Shown one piece after another: positions 21,190-32,439 of a DNA stretch of 64,000 nucleotides. Under the pieces are notes generated by a model. The model did no database searches. It was not told where the DNA came from and saw only the letters and a list, made by a program, of their open reading frames with translations. A program made the translations under genes and the position numbers. Source of the DNA: Begonia masoniana (taxonomy: Eukaryota > Streptophyta > Magnoliopsida > Cucurbitales > Begoniaceae); the NCBI GenBank assembly GCA_022432975.1, contig CM039502.1:28063205-28127204 (forward strand), written 5' to 3'. Position 1 is the stretch's first letter; each line of letters starts with the position of its first letter.

Positions 21190-22560
21190 TGGTAGTTTGT
21201 CAAGAAAGATGCAACTAGAGATTGCATGCTTCGAAGATTCAATATGAACTTACTTTTCAGGTAAAGAGTTTCAATGATGCCCACAATTGTATACGAAAAA
21301 TTGAAAGTGGACATGCTTCGGCGAAATGAGTGGCTCATCAATATTTGAATAGATTCAAAAGTCAACATATATGAGTAGTTTCTTCTATTATCAAGACAGT
21401 GAGGAAGAATTTTAATGTCAACATCATACCAAGTCTTGCCAGAAGGATAAGAACTGAAGCGTGAAAACTCAACAAATGGAAGGGTGAGGACGATACAAGC
21501 TATTGTGGTCGTACGCAAAAGAAATTCGTATATCAAATTCGGGCAGTACCCCAGTCGTTAGAGTTGATTTTAATGAGTCTACATTGAAGGTTGTATTTGA
21601 AATAATATACATGTGTATGGCTGCGTGCAAGAACGATTTGCTTCAGTGTGGTAGACCAGTCATTTGTTTGGATGATTGTCATTTAAAGGGCTCATGTCCA
21701 GGCCAATTACTGACTGTCGTCAACATTGGTGATAACGATAAAATTTATCTCGTTACTATTATAGTTGTGGAAGCAGAATGTAAGACTCATGGAAGTGGTT
21801 TCTTGCCTTATTAAACACAGACATAGAGATTGACTCGGGATGCAGCTGTACATTTATTTCTAACTGACAAAAGGTTAATGCATGTGCGATTGTTTATATT
21901 GTGTGTTCGTATATTATTTTCTTTTTTTTTTATTACGGATTTACTCAAATATTAAGGGTTGTTGCATGTTGTGGCATATGTATTACCTTTAGCCGAACAC
22001 GGCCACTACGTCAGACATCTAAAAACAAATTTTAAAAAAGAGTTTCTGGAGAAAATGTACAAAGATGCAACGTGGAATGCATTTAGAGCAACCACAACTC
22101 CTCAATTTGAGAGAAAAATAAGAAGCTTATTCTTCGAGCCATTAATCCTAGATTTTGGGAAACACGTGTATTTACTTTGATCCTCAAGTGTGACATGAGA
22201 TTGAACAATTTTAGTGAGTCCTTCAATGCACTACTAATTCCTGCTAGAGACAAACAGATATTGATCATATTTGAGATGATCAAAAAGTGTTTGATGTCTT
22301 ACATTGAAAAAAGGCATCAAAAGGTGGTTAAGTCAACAAACTTCCTGTGTCCCTAGATAATGAAGAAGCTTGCAAAGATAAAATTTGCAGCTCAAAATTG
22401 AAGTTTTCGCAGGAGTTGCTCGATTTGATGTCAGCAACGACAACGAACAATATGTTGTAGATTTGAATAGATGTGTGTGTGCAATTCTTGCAAGTAGAAG
22501 CTTACTGGGATCTCGTGTGTCCATGCAATTTCATGTTTGCATTTCATAAGATGTGCACCG
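21190..22560 (+). pseudogene. MULE (Mutator-like) transposase, degenerate
   Basis: Plus-strand pieces in shifting frames follow the order of plant MULE transposases. The first is a KSFNDAHNCIRKIESGHASA / KWVAHQYLNRFKS region (~21260-21350). The second is an open piece (21503-21814) with YAKEIRISNSGST, MAACKNDLLQCGRPVICLD and DCHLKGSCPGQLLTVV, the catalytic core start. Then come LAEHGHYVRHLKTNFKKEF (~21990), NNFSESFNALLIPARDK (~22200) and a YVVDLNRCVC zinc-finger-like end (~22450). This enzyme cuts and moves Mutator-type elements. Stops and frameshifts make it inactive. No terminal inverted repeats were found around it. Confidence 0.8.
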
Positions 22561-22806
22561 AAAGATTATGTTCATGAATGCTATCATTGGTAACCTTATC
22601 CGAGCTTTGACATTTAAGTCCTTCAATTTTGGTTTGTTGAACACTTTAATTTTGCAATTTTGATGAATTTTCTTAAGAAACTCAGGTCCTTCGCCAGTTC
22701 TAACAAACTCGCAATCCCGAAGAGCATGGTAGTATTTGTCACAATTACCATCGTCGCTTATTGCAAAACCAATCAATTCATTTATTATGTTAGCGGTTGT
22801 AACCAT
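22531..22806 (-). CDS. Unrecognised open frame opposite the MULE end
   Basis: 91-codon open frame with a mixed, protein-like composition (ANIINELIGFAISDDGNCDK, RTGEGPEFLKKI). The first codon in the frame is not clearly an authentic start. I considered a captured gene fragment because it abuts the MULE transposase on the opposite strand, with a weak feel of a Ku-type C-terminal domain, but I cannot support a name. It may be chance. Confidence 0.2.
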   Translation of the reverse strand: MVTTANIINELIGFAISDDGNCDKYYHALRDCEFVRTGEGPEFLKKIHQNCKIKVFNKPKLKDLNVKARIRLPMIAFMNIIFRCTSYEMQT

Positions 22807-22809
22807 TTA

Positions 22810-24840
22810 TGTACCAAGAATATATGTCTTAACCAAATCAAATCTCCCTCAACTATTCAAATTAGCATAAAATAACAAAATAATCTGCTCACAACTATCA
22901 CCCATCATTTCACACACTCCATGTAATCCAATCGTGCCAAATATGTAACAACCTACTCTCTTCACTAGCTTTTTTCCTGCGCAGACCAAGGTTCAAATCA
23001 CTGAGGAGGAAAAAACTTTCATTCCAAGGGGGAGAAGATTAGTGACGAATGGCCCGTATACTGGATCCGGACCCTGATGGCAGTGCGTTCGCACGGGAAA
23101 GAAGCCAGTGAAAGGGATAGGTCATTACAAAATAATTCGTTAATTTCAAATGACGCAAAACTTACAAAGTTAACACTCTCGAGTAAATAAGTGATCGGTT
23201 TGTCATATCCTCATCATACTTTGTTTGACTCAAGTGAATTTCAAATTCAAGAGATAGATACTCGATTGATTGTCGATGAACATGAGCCGAAGCACCTTGT
23301 GGCGGTGCCCACTGTGTCAGAGCGCCATGAACTGGAGCACCTTGTGACGATGCCTGTGCGTCGGAGCGCCATGAACTGAGCACCGTAGCACCTTATGACA
23401 GTGAACGGGTTATCGTAGCTCCTTGAGATGGAGTAGTCTTTCATTTTAACGTCAATTTGGAAGTCATTTAAGAATTGTAGCGGGTGGAGTGGAGTCGCCA
23501 TGAACCCAAAATTAGGGTATGAAATTTGGGGTAAAAGTAGGGCAGAAATTCTCGATTTAGTGCAAGTGAGGGACAACAGTCAATTTGGTGCGATTTGCTG
23601 GTCGATTGTGGTTGGAGTTAGGGTTTTGAGAGTTACGTCCTGAGATTTTGCGAGTAAAATCTAACACGATGTAGAAGATCCATGGACCACCATTGATTTA
23701 AGATTAAATCATATGGAATTTTCTTCTCGGAATTTGCTTCTTCCTTGTTGCCTCTAACGATTCTTATTTGCAAGTTTTGCATAAAATTGTGAAGTGGGGA
23801 TTTGTTTCCATGATGTGCTCTAAATAAGGGGATATTCTCCCAAAAAATTTGTTAACGACAGCACTTTAAAAAAATTATGGAAATAATAAATTTAAAAATT
23901 ATGCCTTTCATTTGAAATGTTGGCGGCCCCATCTTCAATTCTTCAATGTCGGCTCAACTAGACTTGTGATGGACTACTGTTGAGTGCATTGGAAATGGAC
24001 AAGAAAAATAAGCACATAAGATGAATGCAAATTTATTTTTGTTTAGAAAAATGAGAGACAACTTTATGATCAAGAGTATCATTTCACAATTATTACGACA
24101 ATGCCACTTTTTCTCTCTCTTTGAGGACATGATTTTTGAGAGGTAATTAGGTCATTTCTGTGGTCAACGGTCATCATCCCCTTTTGACCCACAATGTTGG
24201 TGTTCTTAATGATAATTTAATAATATAATATAATAAATAGTTATATATTAATTCCAGTCTAAACAACGAGTAATATAACCGACACCTCAACTATTTAAAG
24301 GATAATTTAATAATATAATAGTCACATATTAATTCTAAATCGTACATTTTTCATTTTCTGTTATGCTATAAAATTTAAAAATCGTTAAGCTTTTATAATT
24401 TTACTTTTTTTATTTTCCTTTTGGCTCTAATATTCAAGTAAAATTGTTAACTAAAACAATATGAACATTTTTTGACCAAATATTAATTTATTAAGATAAC
24501 TTTGAGTGATGAATGTGTTGGAATTTAAGTAGTTGAGGACGGGTGGAAATCGACGATTTTCATTACACCAAGTACATGACATACACTACCCATAAAATTA
24601 TTTAGAAATAGTTTTTAAAAAGAGTAAATTAGAAAATAAAGATAGTTAGTCATTATATGTTAAATGTATTTAAAAATTGAATTTATAAAATAAATGCAAA
24701 GGATATAGAAATATCAGCTTTGAAGTATGTTTTATCACAAGTTCAAAAACAGGTTGACCTAACAACTGTCGACACGCGGTCAATAATTCGACACCGTCAA
24801 TCATTGTTGACTTTGACACCTTGGCAATAATTCCAGATTG
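22810..24840. other. No gene seen
   Basis: Mixed old repeat sequence. The only structure noted is a short tandem repeat near 23289-23395 and a partial duplication of an AT-rich GATAATTTAATAATATAATA segment near 24210 and 24300. Confidence 0.45.
23289..23395 (+). repeat. Short tandem repeat, about 2.5 units of ~45-50 bp
   Basis: Units share AGCACCTTGTGRCGRTGCC and GAGCGCCATGAACTG. They create short open frames on both strands without known similarity. Confidence 0.6.
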
Positions 24841-24853
24841 GCAAATCTTGGTC

Positions 24854-26250
24854 GTATCTAGCAATTAAAGGAGATTTAAGGTATATTTAAATTTTATATT
24901 TAACTACCTCGATTATTTGGCTCTTATTTTTTTCAATCATGTGACTCATGGCTGATGGACGTAATTACCAGTGGGTCAGATAGGTTATATGAACCTATTT
25001 GCTTCACTTAGACCTAATTTTCCCTAGCGTATGGAAAGGGCGACGATTGTGAGGGAGAAATTCTCCCGAATAGTGGGTATTCTGCCAGATCAGCAAGTCG
25101 AAGAGTTGGGTTTGGATTCTTATGTTTCAAAATTTGACGTAGATCTGAATTTCGGTCGTTAACACCTTGAATCAGGGTTAGAGGTGTATAATTCGGATAA
25201 GTAAGAGTGGATCGTTGAGAGTAAGTTTTGATTCCGCTTCATTTTACGATAGATTTAGGGTTTCAAATAGAAAAGTTGAACTTTTAGAGTTTTAATTTGG
25301 AATTATCAAATAGAATCTCTAAATCTTTCCATAAAAATGTTGCAAGGAATATTTTGTATCGATTTGGTTATCTTTTTTAGTCAAGAAATCGAAGGAGATT
25401 GGAGTTTTTTGAAAAATATGATCGCCTAGTCGTTGATGTAGTCAACGGCACCGATAGACTGCACTGATAAATTGCCTCTGTCTATTAGACAAATTTGGTT
25501 GGATAATTGAAACTTATTTCCCAGCCAACCAGTTGGCCATTTGGTTCATCATTCACATGGTCGACCAGATCCTTATCTGAGGTCAACCGAGAGGTATTAA
25601 AAACTTTGTTAATATTTGTAGTATTTTTTTATAAACTTCCAAAGGTATTAGAAAACTTATTGATGATGAAACCAAATATTGTACTTCTCTTAACTTGGAT
25701 TTCAATAGTATAGTGTGGTACACTAGTTGAGGTAGAGATTTATGATGTGCAAACGAAAACTAGTTCATGGGTGAGGAAGAGCCCAGACAAAGAGCATATG
25801 TCTAAATTGTGAAAAACTCTCAAGTTTGAGCATCTCAAATTGAGGGCGGACATTTGAGTTAAGATAAACTATCAGACTTGGGCATCTGGATTGAGGACGG
25901 ACGTCTAATAAGGAAGAATGGAAAATATGTGTCAGGAGTGGACTTTTAGATGGAAAGCAGGATGATGAGTGGAGAATTTGAATAGAAAAATGCACTTGGA
26001 GCGGACATCTGTTAACGGATGAGCGGACAACCGAAACTCAAAAATTGCATTAAACTCGATGAGTTTAAACAAAAATTGATGGATTTGTGAGTGAACAAAA
26101 TCCTTTGATTGGATTCGCAAATTTAGGACGAACTTCAAGAACGAACAAGTTGGTCAAAGGGAGAAGTTTAAGCGTCATTTCTCACACAAGAGAGAAGGCT
26201 ATGTAGGAAAGTTACATTCAAAAGTCTACGACCATATCCGAAAAGGAAAA
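24854..26250 (+). repeat. 5' LTR-like region of element J
   Basis: 24854-25430 aligns with the block at 30829-32080. The rest, to about 26250, holds recurring GGGCGGACATCTG / GAGGACGGACGTCT words (25840-26020) and may be the LTR's 3' part. The end is not resolved. Confidence 0.45.
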
Positions 26251-26776
26251 ATATTTATAGCTAAAGAGATGCAAGCTCATCGAAAATATGCCTAAGCCAC
26301 TTCTTATTAAAAATAACACTCCAACTTGATAGATTGTGAGATTGCACAACTTCACATATGAATTCACTTCAAGAGTGAAATGGAAAGTTGTTGTAACACT
26401 CGGCATTTTTGACCGGAAAATTATCCCTCGAATTATCAAACGGGATTAGGTTTATATTATTATAATGAATGTTTTGGTGAAATTTGTTGGGATGTTTAGT
26501 GGAAAACTAAACCAAAGTGTAACCAAAACAAATCATTTAGTTAGAAAACCAATGGAGGGGTTGTTTAGGTAGGAATTAAGGTAGGTGGGAGTAAGCCAAT
26601 GAATGGCTGCCAAGTGTTCAACTTGTTGAACAAGTTATACTCTTCCACCTACGTGAAACCCTCTTCACTTCTCTTCTCTGTTCTCTCCATTCTCTTCTAT
26701 GCTCTTTCTCTTCCAGACGACGTGCGACGATTCCAACTTCATCTCTTCCCTGTTTTCTCCAGTCCCTCCAGTAAAG

Positions 26777-26867
26777 GTAAACGTTTTATGCTAGTTAACG
26801 AGTTAGGAAAGTCATTCTCCGATTTTAATCAAGTTTTAGGGTTAATGTCCGATCGTGCATGATGTAG
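26777..26867 (+). other. Inferred LTR intron 1 in D (91 nt)
   Basis: Donor TAAAG|GTAAAC at 26777; acceptor GATGTAG|ATC ending at 26867. This leaves a 58-nt middle exon (26868-26925). It is the shortest and least certain of the set. Confidence 0.35.
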
Positions 26868-26925
26868 ATCCGTGGATCGTTGAGACTCACTGAGACGTTC
26901 AAGACTTGCAACTCACGGACAACAG

Positions 26926-27480
26926 GTAAGTTCATACGTAGGTTTGGCCCTTAAGGCCCTACATCACGGAGGTACTAGGTTTTCCATTTCTGTCGGGTTG
27001 TTGTTAGGTAGATAAGTCACAGGTTATGTTCTGAGTTATCTGTGTTTTGCTTTTCGTCTTGCTGTGTTATTCCTGTCGCCTGTATATGTTAAGTTTAAGC
27101 ACCGCATCTGTTCATGTATATACGTTTTCTCTGAAAGTCATGCAAATATTTTCTGCACACGGTTTAAAGTTAAGAAAGATAAAATCTGTAATGTAATGTA
27201 TGATTAAGTGTGGACAAGGACTGGCATCCTGTTATCCCTGTTATCCCTATTATTCTTGTTATCCCTGTTATCCCTGTTAAGTACCTGTCGTGTACTTCTG
27301 TTGCGCCAGTTCCTCTATAAGCCCCACTTATACCTTCCTGTCCAGTGAAACAAAATGTAATGTAATGTACTGTTCTGTAATGTCACTGTATTCCGAAATG
27401 TTCATGCACAACATATGCATCACTGCACTCTTATATGTTCTTACTGAGCTCTAGGCTCATAGTTGAACTCTCTGATGTAG
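26926..27480 (+). other. Inferred LTR intron 2 in D (555 nt)
   Basis: Donor AACAG|GTAAGT at 26926, then AAGGCCCTACATCAC; branch-point-like TCTTACTGAG near 27439; acceptor CTGATGTAG|GTA ending at 27480. The following frame TDPVDEDFVPQADE ends in a stop. Confidence 0.5.
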
Positions 27481-27979
27481 GTACGGACCCCGTGGATGAG
27501 GATTTTGTGCCTCAAGCCGACGAATAGGTGGTTGGTGGCACGAGCTTGCGGGGGTTAGTTGTTGCAGTCAGACAAGAGTTAACCCTGTGAGAATGTATTT
27601 TCTAAAGTTATGTCAAGTTCTGTACATCTTTTGAAGTTTTAAAACATTTGAAGTATAGGTTCAGTTCTGTAGGTTCAGTTCTGTATTGATGTCTAAAACC
27701 TCTGTATTTGACAGTTGTATATATGTTTTGAAATGTGTTGAAAATATTCTGGAACTGCTAGGGTTCTTCCTTTTTAGGTTGTGCATGGATGGTCTCAAAT
27801 TTTAGAGCTATCCATGCAGTATGTGTTTCTTGAATCTCTGTCAAATATGTTTTACAACCTTGTTTCGAATCGGGTTTTGAAGGTCTGAAACCTTTATGCC
27901 TTCTGTTTTGATGTTCCCTGCTTATACGTCTTCCTGTAAAAAGGTTGTTAAATTCTGCCTTTAAAACTACATCTTCCGA

Positions 27980-28270
27980 TTACATCCACCAGTGAACTCA
28001 TTTCTGTCTGTAGTCCACATCCACCGGTGAACTCATTTCTGTCTGTAGTTCACATTTACCGGTGAACTCATTTCTGTCTGTAGTTCACATCCACTGGTGA
28101 ACAGTGAACTCATTTCTGTCTGTAGTTCACATCCACTGGTGAACAGTGCATTTCTGTCTGTAGTTCACATCCACCGGTGAACTCATTTTTGTCTGTAGTT
28201 CACATCCACAGGTGAACTCATTTCTGTCTACAGTTCATATCCACCGGTGAACAGTGCATTTATGTCTGCA
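27980..28270 (+). repeat. 35-bp minisatellite in LTR D
   Basis: About eight units of CACATCCACCGGTGAACTC followed by ATTTCTGTCTGTAGTT, some with a GAACAGTG insertion. Each unit includes the palindrome CACCGGTG or a variant. Confidence 0.88.
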
Positions 28271-28301
28271 TCCACCACTGCCTTTAAAATTTCATCTCCT
28301 G

Positions 28302-28470
28302 CCTGACGTCATCCATATCTTTCGTCTGACGTCATCTGCCCACATCTTCCGCTTGACGTCATCTGCCCACATCTTCTGCCCGACGTCATCTGCCCACATC
28401 TTCCGCCCAGTTATTTACATCTTCCGCCTGACGTCATCTACATCTTCCGCCTGACGTCATCTGTTTTACT
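28302..28470 (+). repeat. TGACGTCA-containing tandem repeat in LTR D
   Basis: About six units of GACGTCATCTGCCCACATC plus TTCCGCC. Most units contain the palindrome TGACGTCA or CGACGTCA, a known bZIP-type binding core; any function here is inference. Confidence 0.8.
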
Positions 28471-29144
28471 TTCTACTACTGTTTACTGTTCACTTTTGTC
28501 TTATTCACATCCACCGCTAGTCTATATCGCCCGCCCAGTTTACTTGCATTTTCTGCTTCATCTAATTGTAGCCTACGTCTTCCGCCCCGTTTTATTTACT
28601 CCTTCGACCATAGATCACCCGATTCCAGTATTCACTGTAGCCCTTCTTTCAATAAGTCTTTCAGTTTATATTCTCATTTATTTTCACTGCATGTATTTTA
28701 TCACGTTTCTTCTGCATGTCCGTCGCCCACCCAGCCTTTTATTTAAACGTTCAAAGTGTTTTTATCTCCCTGTTTTACTCCTGCCATTTATTTCTGAAGT
28801 ACGGTTTTTAATCATGTCTTGCCAGCCCTTAATCCTAAGAAGGTCTTCTCTGTGTAAAGTTTTGAAGTTCTCTCTCTGTTATGCTTTTAAGGGTTTTACT
28901 CTTAAAGGTTCAGTCTACTCTATTTGTCAAAAAAAAAAATATACATCTCGTTTTCTGTTAAATGTCCCGGAGTGATGGCTCCTCGGCCCCGATTGGGTCT
29001 GGGGTCATCACAGTTGTAATAGGAAGCTAGCTTATCTAATTCTCACGAAAAACATTTTGACATCTGCACCAGTTTGATAGTGCCTGATAGTGAGCTTTCG
29101 TATTCTATTTATCTTATGCATAAGAGAGTGATATGAGATGTGTC

Positions 29145-30780
29145 TTGATACAACAAAACAATGTTGTTGCTTATGTGTTGCAACAGTTTAAGACTCATTT
29201 GCATAACTATCTCAATCATGACTTGGAATTAGTTTAAGACTCATTAGTATGGTGCAAAGTTTGAGCTTTGATAGATAGAATACTTGGAAGATTATGATTT
29301 TGCCTTAGTGAACCATCTTGGTAAAACTAATGCTATGGTTGATGCATTGAGTCATCATTCTCAAGCTTTACTTTCTTGCTGAGTATTGGAAGAGATCAAT
29401 AATTATTTGAGATTTCAGTATGTAGTAATTTAAAAATGGTCAAACAATATGCTTATTAATTTGATAGCGACTCCTATACTTTTGCAGTGTGTTAAGGATA
29501 TGCAAAAACTCGGTGATATAAACTTAAGACATGTCATGTTACTTGAAAGTCATAATTTGAGATTTCCAATTCATTTGGATACTGCCAAGATGTATAAAGA
29601 CTTGAAATGTTAGTATTGATTGGCCAATGTGAAGTGTGACATGGTTGTTTTGACGTCAGATGTTTGACTTGTAAGAAGATAAATGTTGAACATCAAAGAA
29701 TAGCTGGATTACTACAACTTTTATCTATTCTCAAGTGAAAGTGGGATAGAATCATTATAGACTTTGTGACTAAATTTCCGAGAATTATACAGAATGATGA
29801 TGCAATTTTTTATCATTCATAGATTAACGTACACCGCACACTTTAATTCCAGTAAAGATGGACTATTCTCTTATAAAGCTAAGTAGATAGTATTAGGAAA
29901 ACATCATTTGACTTCAAGATGTTCTTACGAGTATCGTTTTAGAGAGAGAACATAGCTTCACATCCCTGCAGAGAGCTTAGGATATTGAGCTGAACTTGAG
30001 TACAAAGTGTCATTCTCAGACTGATGGAAAGTCTAAGTGTACAATTCAGATACTTGATGATATGTTACAATATTGTATTCTAGATATTGGAGACAGTTAG
30101 GTGAACCACCTACCATTGGTCAAGTTTACAGATAATAATAGCTATTAGACGAGTATTAGTGTATCACAGTATGAGACATTTTTATGAGAAACCTTGTAGA
30201 TCACCTTTGTATTGAGCGAAGGTTGAAGAGCTAGTGAGTGTTGGAACGAATTTGGTCCGAAAAACTATAGATAAAGTGTAGATAATCGACTGAGGACTAT
30301 TTAGAGTGAACATAAGAGTTATGCAGATCTCTAGAGAACAGAGGTTGAGTTTGAGGCAGATGACTTTATTTTTCTTAATGTCAAACCGAGAAGTGAAGTT
30401 TCCATATTCGGTATTAAAAGGAAAATTAGCTCAAATGTATATTTGTCCATTTTTCATTATTGAGTGGGTTGCTCCAATGGCTTATAGATTATATTCGCCA
30501 CTGTTGACTTATATGTATAACGTTTTTCATATATCGATGTTGAGAAAGTATATCCTAGAGTTGGTACATGTTATCTCCTAAATAGACATTCCTATTCAAG
30601 AGTATGTTTCTTATGAGGAAGACCTCGAGAGAGTATTAGACTATTAAATCAGAAGTCTCAAGTCTTGTGAGATATGCTTGATTCGAGTTTAGTAAAAGAA
30701 TCGTAGTGAAAGAACAAATACTTGGGAGATTAAACAAGAAATGATTGTGAAGTAACCTACTTATTCAATGGCACACTTGA
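29145..30780 (+). pseudogene. Element J RNase H, integrase and chromodomain remnant
   Basis: Highly mutated plus-strand gypsy pol. VVAYVLQQFKTHLHNYLNHD (~29165) matches RNase H; RIAGLLQLLSI and KWDRIIIDFVTKFPRI (~29700) match the integrase core. An open piece (30306-30581) holds LSLRQMTLFF, CPFFIIEWVAPMAYRLYSP and VFHISMLRKYILE, the C-terminal domain. The chromodomain-like tail (SYEEDLERVLDY, then broken NTWEIKQEM) reaches ~30750. A purine-rich tract follows before the LTR at 30829. Many stops and frameshifts; it is inactive. Confidence 0.78.
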
Positions 30781-30930
30781 GGTAATTCTAAATTTTAGGG
30801 ATGAAATTGGTTAAGTAGGGAAAATTGTTGTAACTGGAAAATTAAAGGAGAATTAAGGTTTGTTTAAATTTCATATTTAACCACCTTAATAATTCTATTG
30901 GTTATTTTGTTTTCCGTTATGTGAATTAAT

Positions 30931-31426
30931 GGCTTATGGGCTTATGGGCTTATGGGCTTATGGGCTTATGGGCTTATGGGCTTATGGGCTTATGGGCTTA
31001 TGGGCTTATGGGCTTATGGGCTTATGGGCTTATGGGCTTATGGGCTTATGGGCTTATGGGCTTATGGGCTTATGGGCTTATGGGCTTATGGGCTTATGGG
31101 CTTATGGGCTTATGGGCTTATGGGCTTATGGGCTTATGGGCTTATGGGCTTATGGGCTTATGGGCTTATGGGCTTATGGGCTTATGGGCTTATGGGCTTA
31201 TGGGCTTATGGGCTTATGGGCTTATGGGCTTATGGGCTTATGGGCTTATGGGCTTATGGGCTTATGGGCTTATGGGCTTATGGGCTTATGGGCTTATGGG
31301 CTTATGGGCTTATGGGCTTATGGGCTTATGGGCTTATGGGCTTATGGGCTTATGGGCTTATGGGCTTATGGGCTTATGGGCTTATGGGCTTATGGGCTTA
31401 TGGGCTTATGGGCTTATGGGCTTATG
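30931..31426 (+). repeat. GGGCTTAT 8-bp tandem array, about 62 copies
   Basis: 496 bases of the 8-mer GGGCTTAT with no visible variants. Because 8 is not a multiple of 3 all three frames are open and encode the same GLWAYGLM peptide repeat. About two further copies lie at 31577-31593, after an inserted segment. The related LTR at 24950 has only one or two diverged copies. Confidence 0.97.
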
Positions 31427-31576
31427 AGTGGTACATGTTATCTCCTAATAGACATTCCTATTCAAGAGTATGTTTCTTATGAGGAAGACCTCGAGAGAGT
31501 ATTAGACTATTAAATCAGAAGTCTCAAGTCTTGTGAGATATGCTTGATTCGAGTTAGTAAAGAATCGTAGTGAAAG
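31427..31576 (+). repeat. Duplicate of the chromodomain-region segment, inside the array
   Basis: About 150 bases nearly identical to 30560-30706. The four internal differences I see are all single-base losses in short homopolymers. It splits the 8-bp array. Confidence 0.9.
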
Positions 31577-31872
31577 TATGGGCTTATGGGCTTAATTACC
31601 AACGGGCTAGATAGTTCTTACAAACCTATTTCCTTCACTTAAACCTAATTTTGCCTACAAGAAAGAAAGAGAGATGGTTGGTGGAAAGAAATTCTACCTG
31701 AGAGTGGGTATTCTGCCGAATCAGTAAATGAATGAGTTGGATTCAGAATAATATCAGACTTTTCACTTCGTGAGTACATGGAACTTCTCCTTGGTTCGTA
31801 TTCTTTTAAGAAATTTTGGATTTTTTTGCTTAAATTCGACTTAGATCTAGATTGGCAGTAATCATCTTGAAT

Positions 31873-31980
31873 CATATAGACGTTCATATTCAAGAAGATA
31901 TTTCTTATGAGAAAGAGCTCGACAAAATATTTCCTTGGTTCAAGTTTAGTGGAAGAACGACGGTAAAAGCGAAAAACTTT
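31873..31980 (+). repeat. Third, diverged copy of the chromodomain-region segment
   Basis: ATAGACGTTCATATTCAAGA and TTTCTTATGAGAAAGAGCTC, then a TTCAAGTTTAGTGGAAGAAC block, match 30590-30706 with substitutions and a ~40-base gap. The encoded HIQEDISYEKELDKI resembles PIQEYVSYEEDLERV. Confidence 0.6.
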
Positions 31981-32120
31981 GAACAAAAATGTCAAAGGAT
32001 TTTTTTTTTATCAATTTTGGTATTGTTTTGGATGGAGAACTTGAAGGAGATCGTAGAGAATTATTCTCTTTTTCATGTAAATCACTTTATATATATAGTG
32101 ATATAATATGAATATGTTTT

Positions 32121-32439
32121 ATATAGGACCATATGTATATGTATATTTGTAATGACACTTTGTATTTTGAATGAAATGAACTATATTTGTACTTTTTATT
32201 ATTAGAAGATTTCATAGTTCAAATAGAAATTACAAACTCATTTTGATTATTACTTCTTTTTATTTTATCTTATGTATAAATATTATTGATATAAATATGC
32301 AAAAATAACAAAGGAATATTTTTTATGAATCTAACAAACAATCAAAAAAATTTATTTACTATCGCAAGAATGTTCTTTTACATTTTTCTTATGGGACACA
32401 CTCTTTCAAACAATCTCTCATTTATAATAAAGCAAATTA
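32121..32439. other. No gene seen
   Basis: AT-rich junction between element J and the copia remnant; possibly its 3' untranslated part. Confidence 0.4.

Larger units (their letters stand above)
26392..29012 (+). mobile_element. Solo LTR D
   Basis: 2621 bases from TGTAACACTCGGCATTTTTG to GGTCTGGGGTCATCACA, with a perfect GTTGT duplication (26387-26391, 29013-29017). Sense is plus. It holds the two-intron signal set, a 35-bp CATCCACCGGTGAAC array and a TGACGTCA-containing array. No internal region remains. Confidence 0.93.
24854..32120 (+). mobile_element. Degenerate Tekay-like gypsy element J
   Basis: Diverged LTR-like blocks at about 24854-25430 and 30829-32120 share AATTAAAGGAGAWTTAAGGT, TAATTACCARYGGG, TTCACTTARACCTAATTTT and GTGGGTATTCTGCC. 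Between them lies a remnant of RNase H, integrase and chromodomain region (29145-30780, plus), and the nested solo LTR D. Gag, protease and RT are missing. The left LTR border is approximate and no target duplication was found. Confidence 0.6.
30829..32120 (+). repeat. 3' LTR-like region of element J with 8-bp array
   Basis: Starts TGTAACTGGAAAATTAAAGG after a degraded polypurine tract. Most of its first 750 bases are the GGGCTTAT array and a duplicated pol piece, both absent from the other LTR copy. The right end is not resolved. Confidence 0.5.

Noticed and set aside
22531..22806. Assignment to a Ku-type DNA repair protein
   Set aside because: Only a loose resemblance in spacing of a few residues; not enough to name it.
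23022..23060. Polypurine tract (CCAAGGGGGAGAAGATTAG) marking another LTR
   Set aside because: No LTR edge, partner repeat or primer site could be found nearby.
27980..28470. CRISPR-like regular repeats
   Set aside because: Units are contiguous minisatellite copies without unique spacers, in a plant retrotransposon LTR.
30931..31426. Interstitial telomere array
   Set aside because: The unit is GGGCTTAT (8 bp), not the plant telomere repeat TTTAGGG or a variant of it.
30929..31513. Three overlapping long open frames encoding GLWAYGLM repeats
   Set aside because: They are a by-product of the 8-bp tandem repeat; every frame of a stop-free 8-mer array is open.
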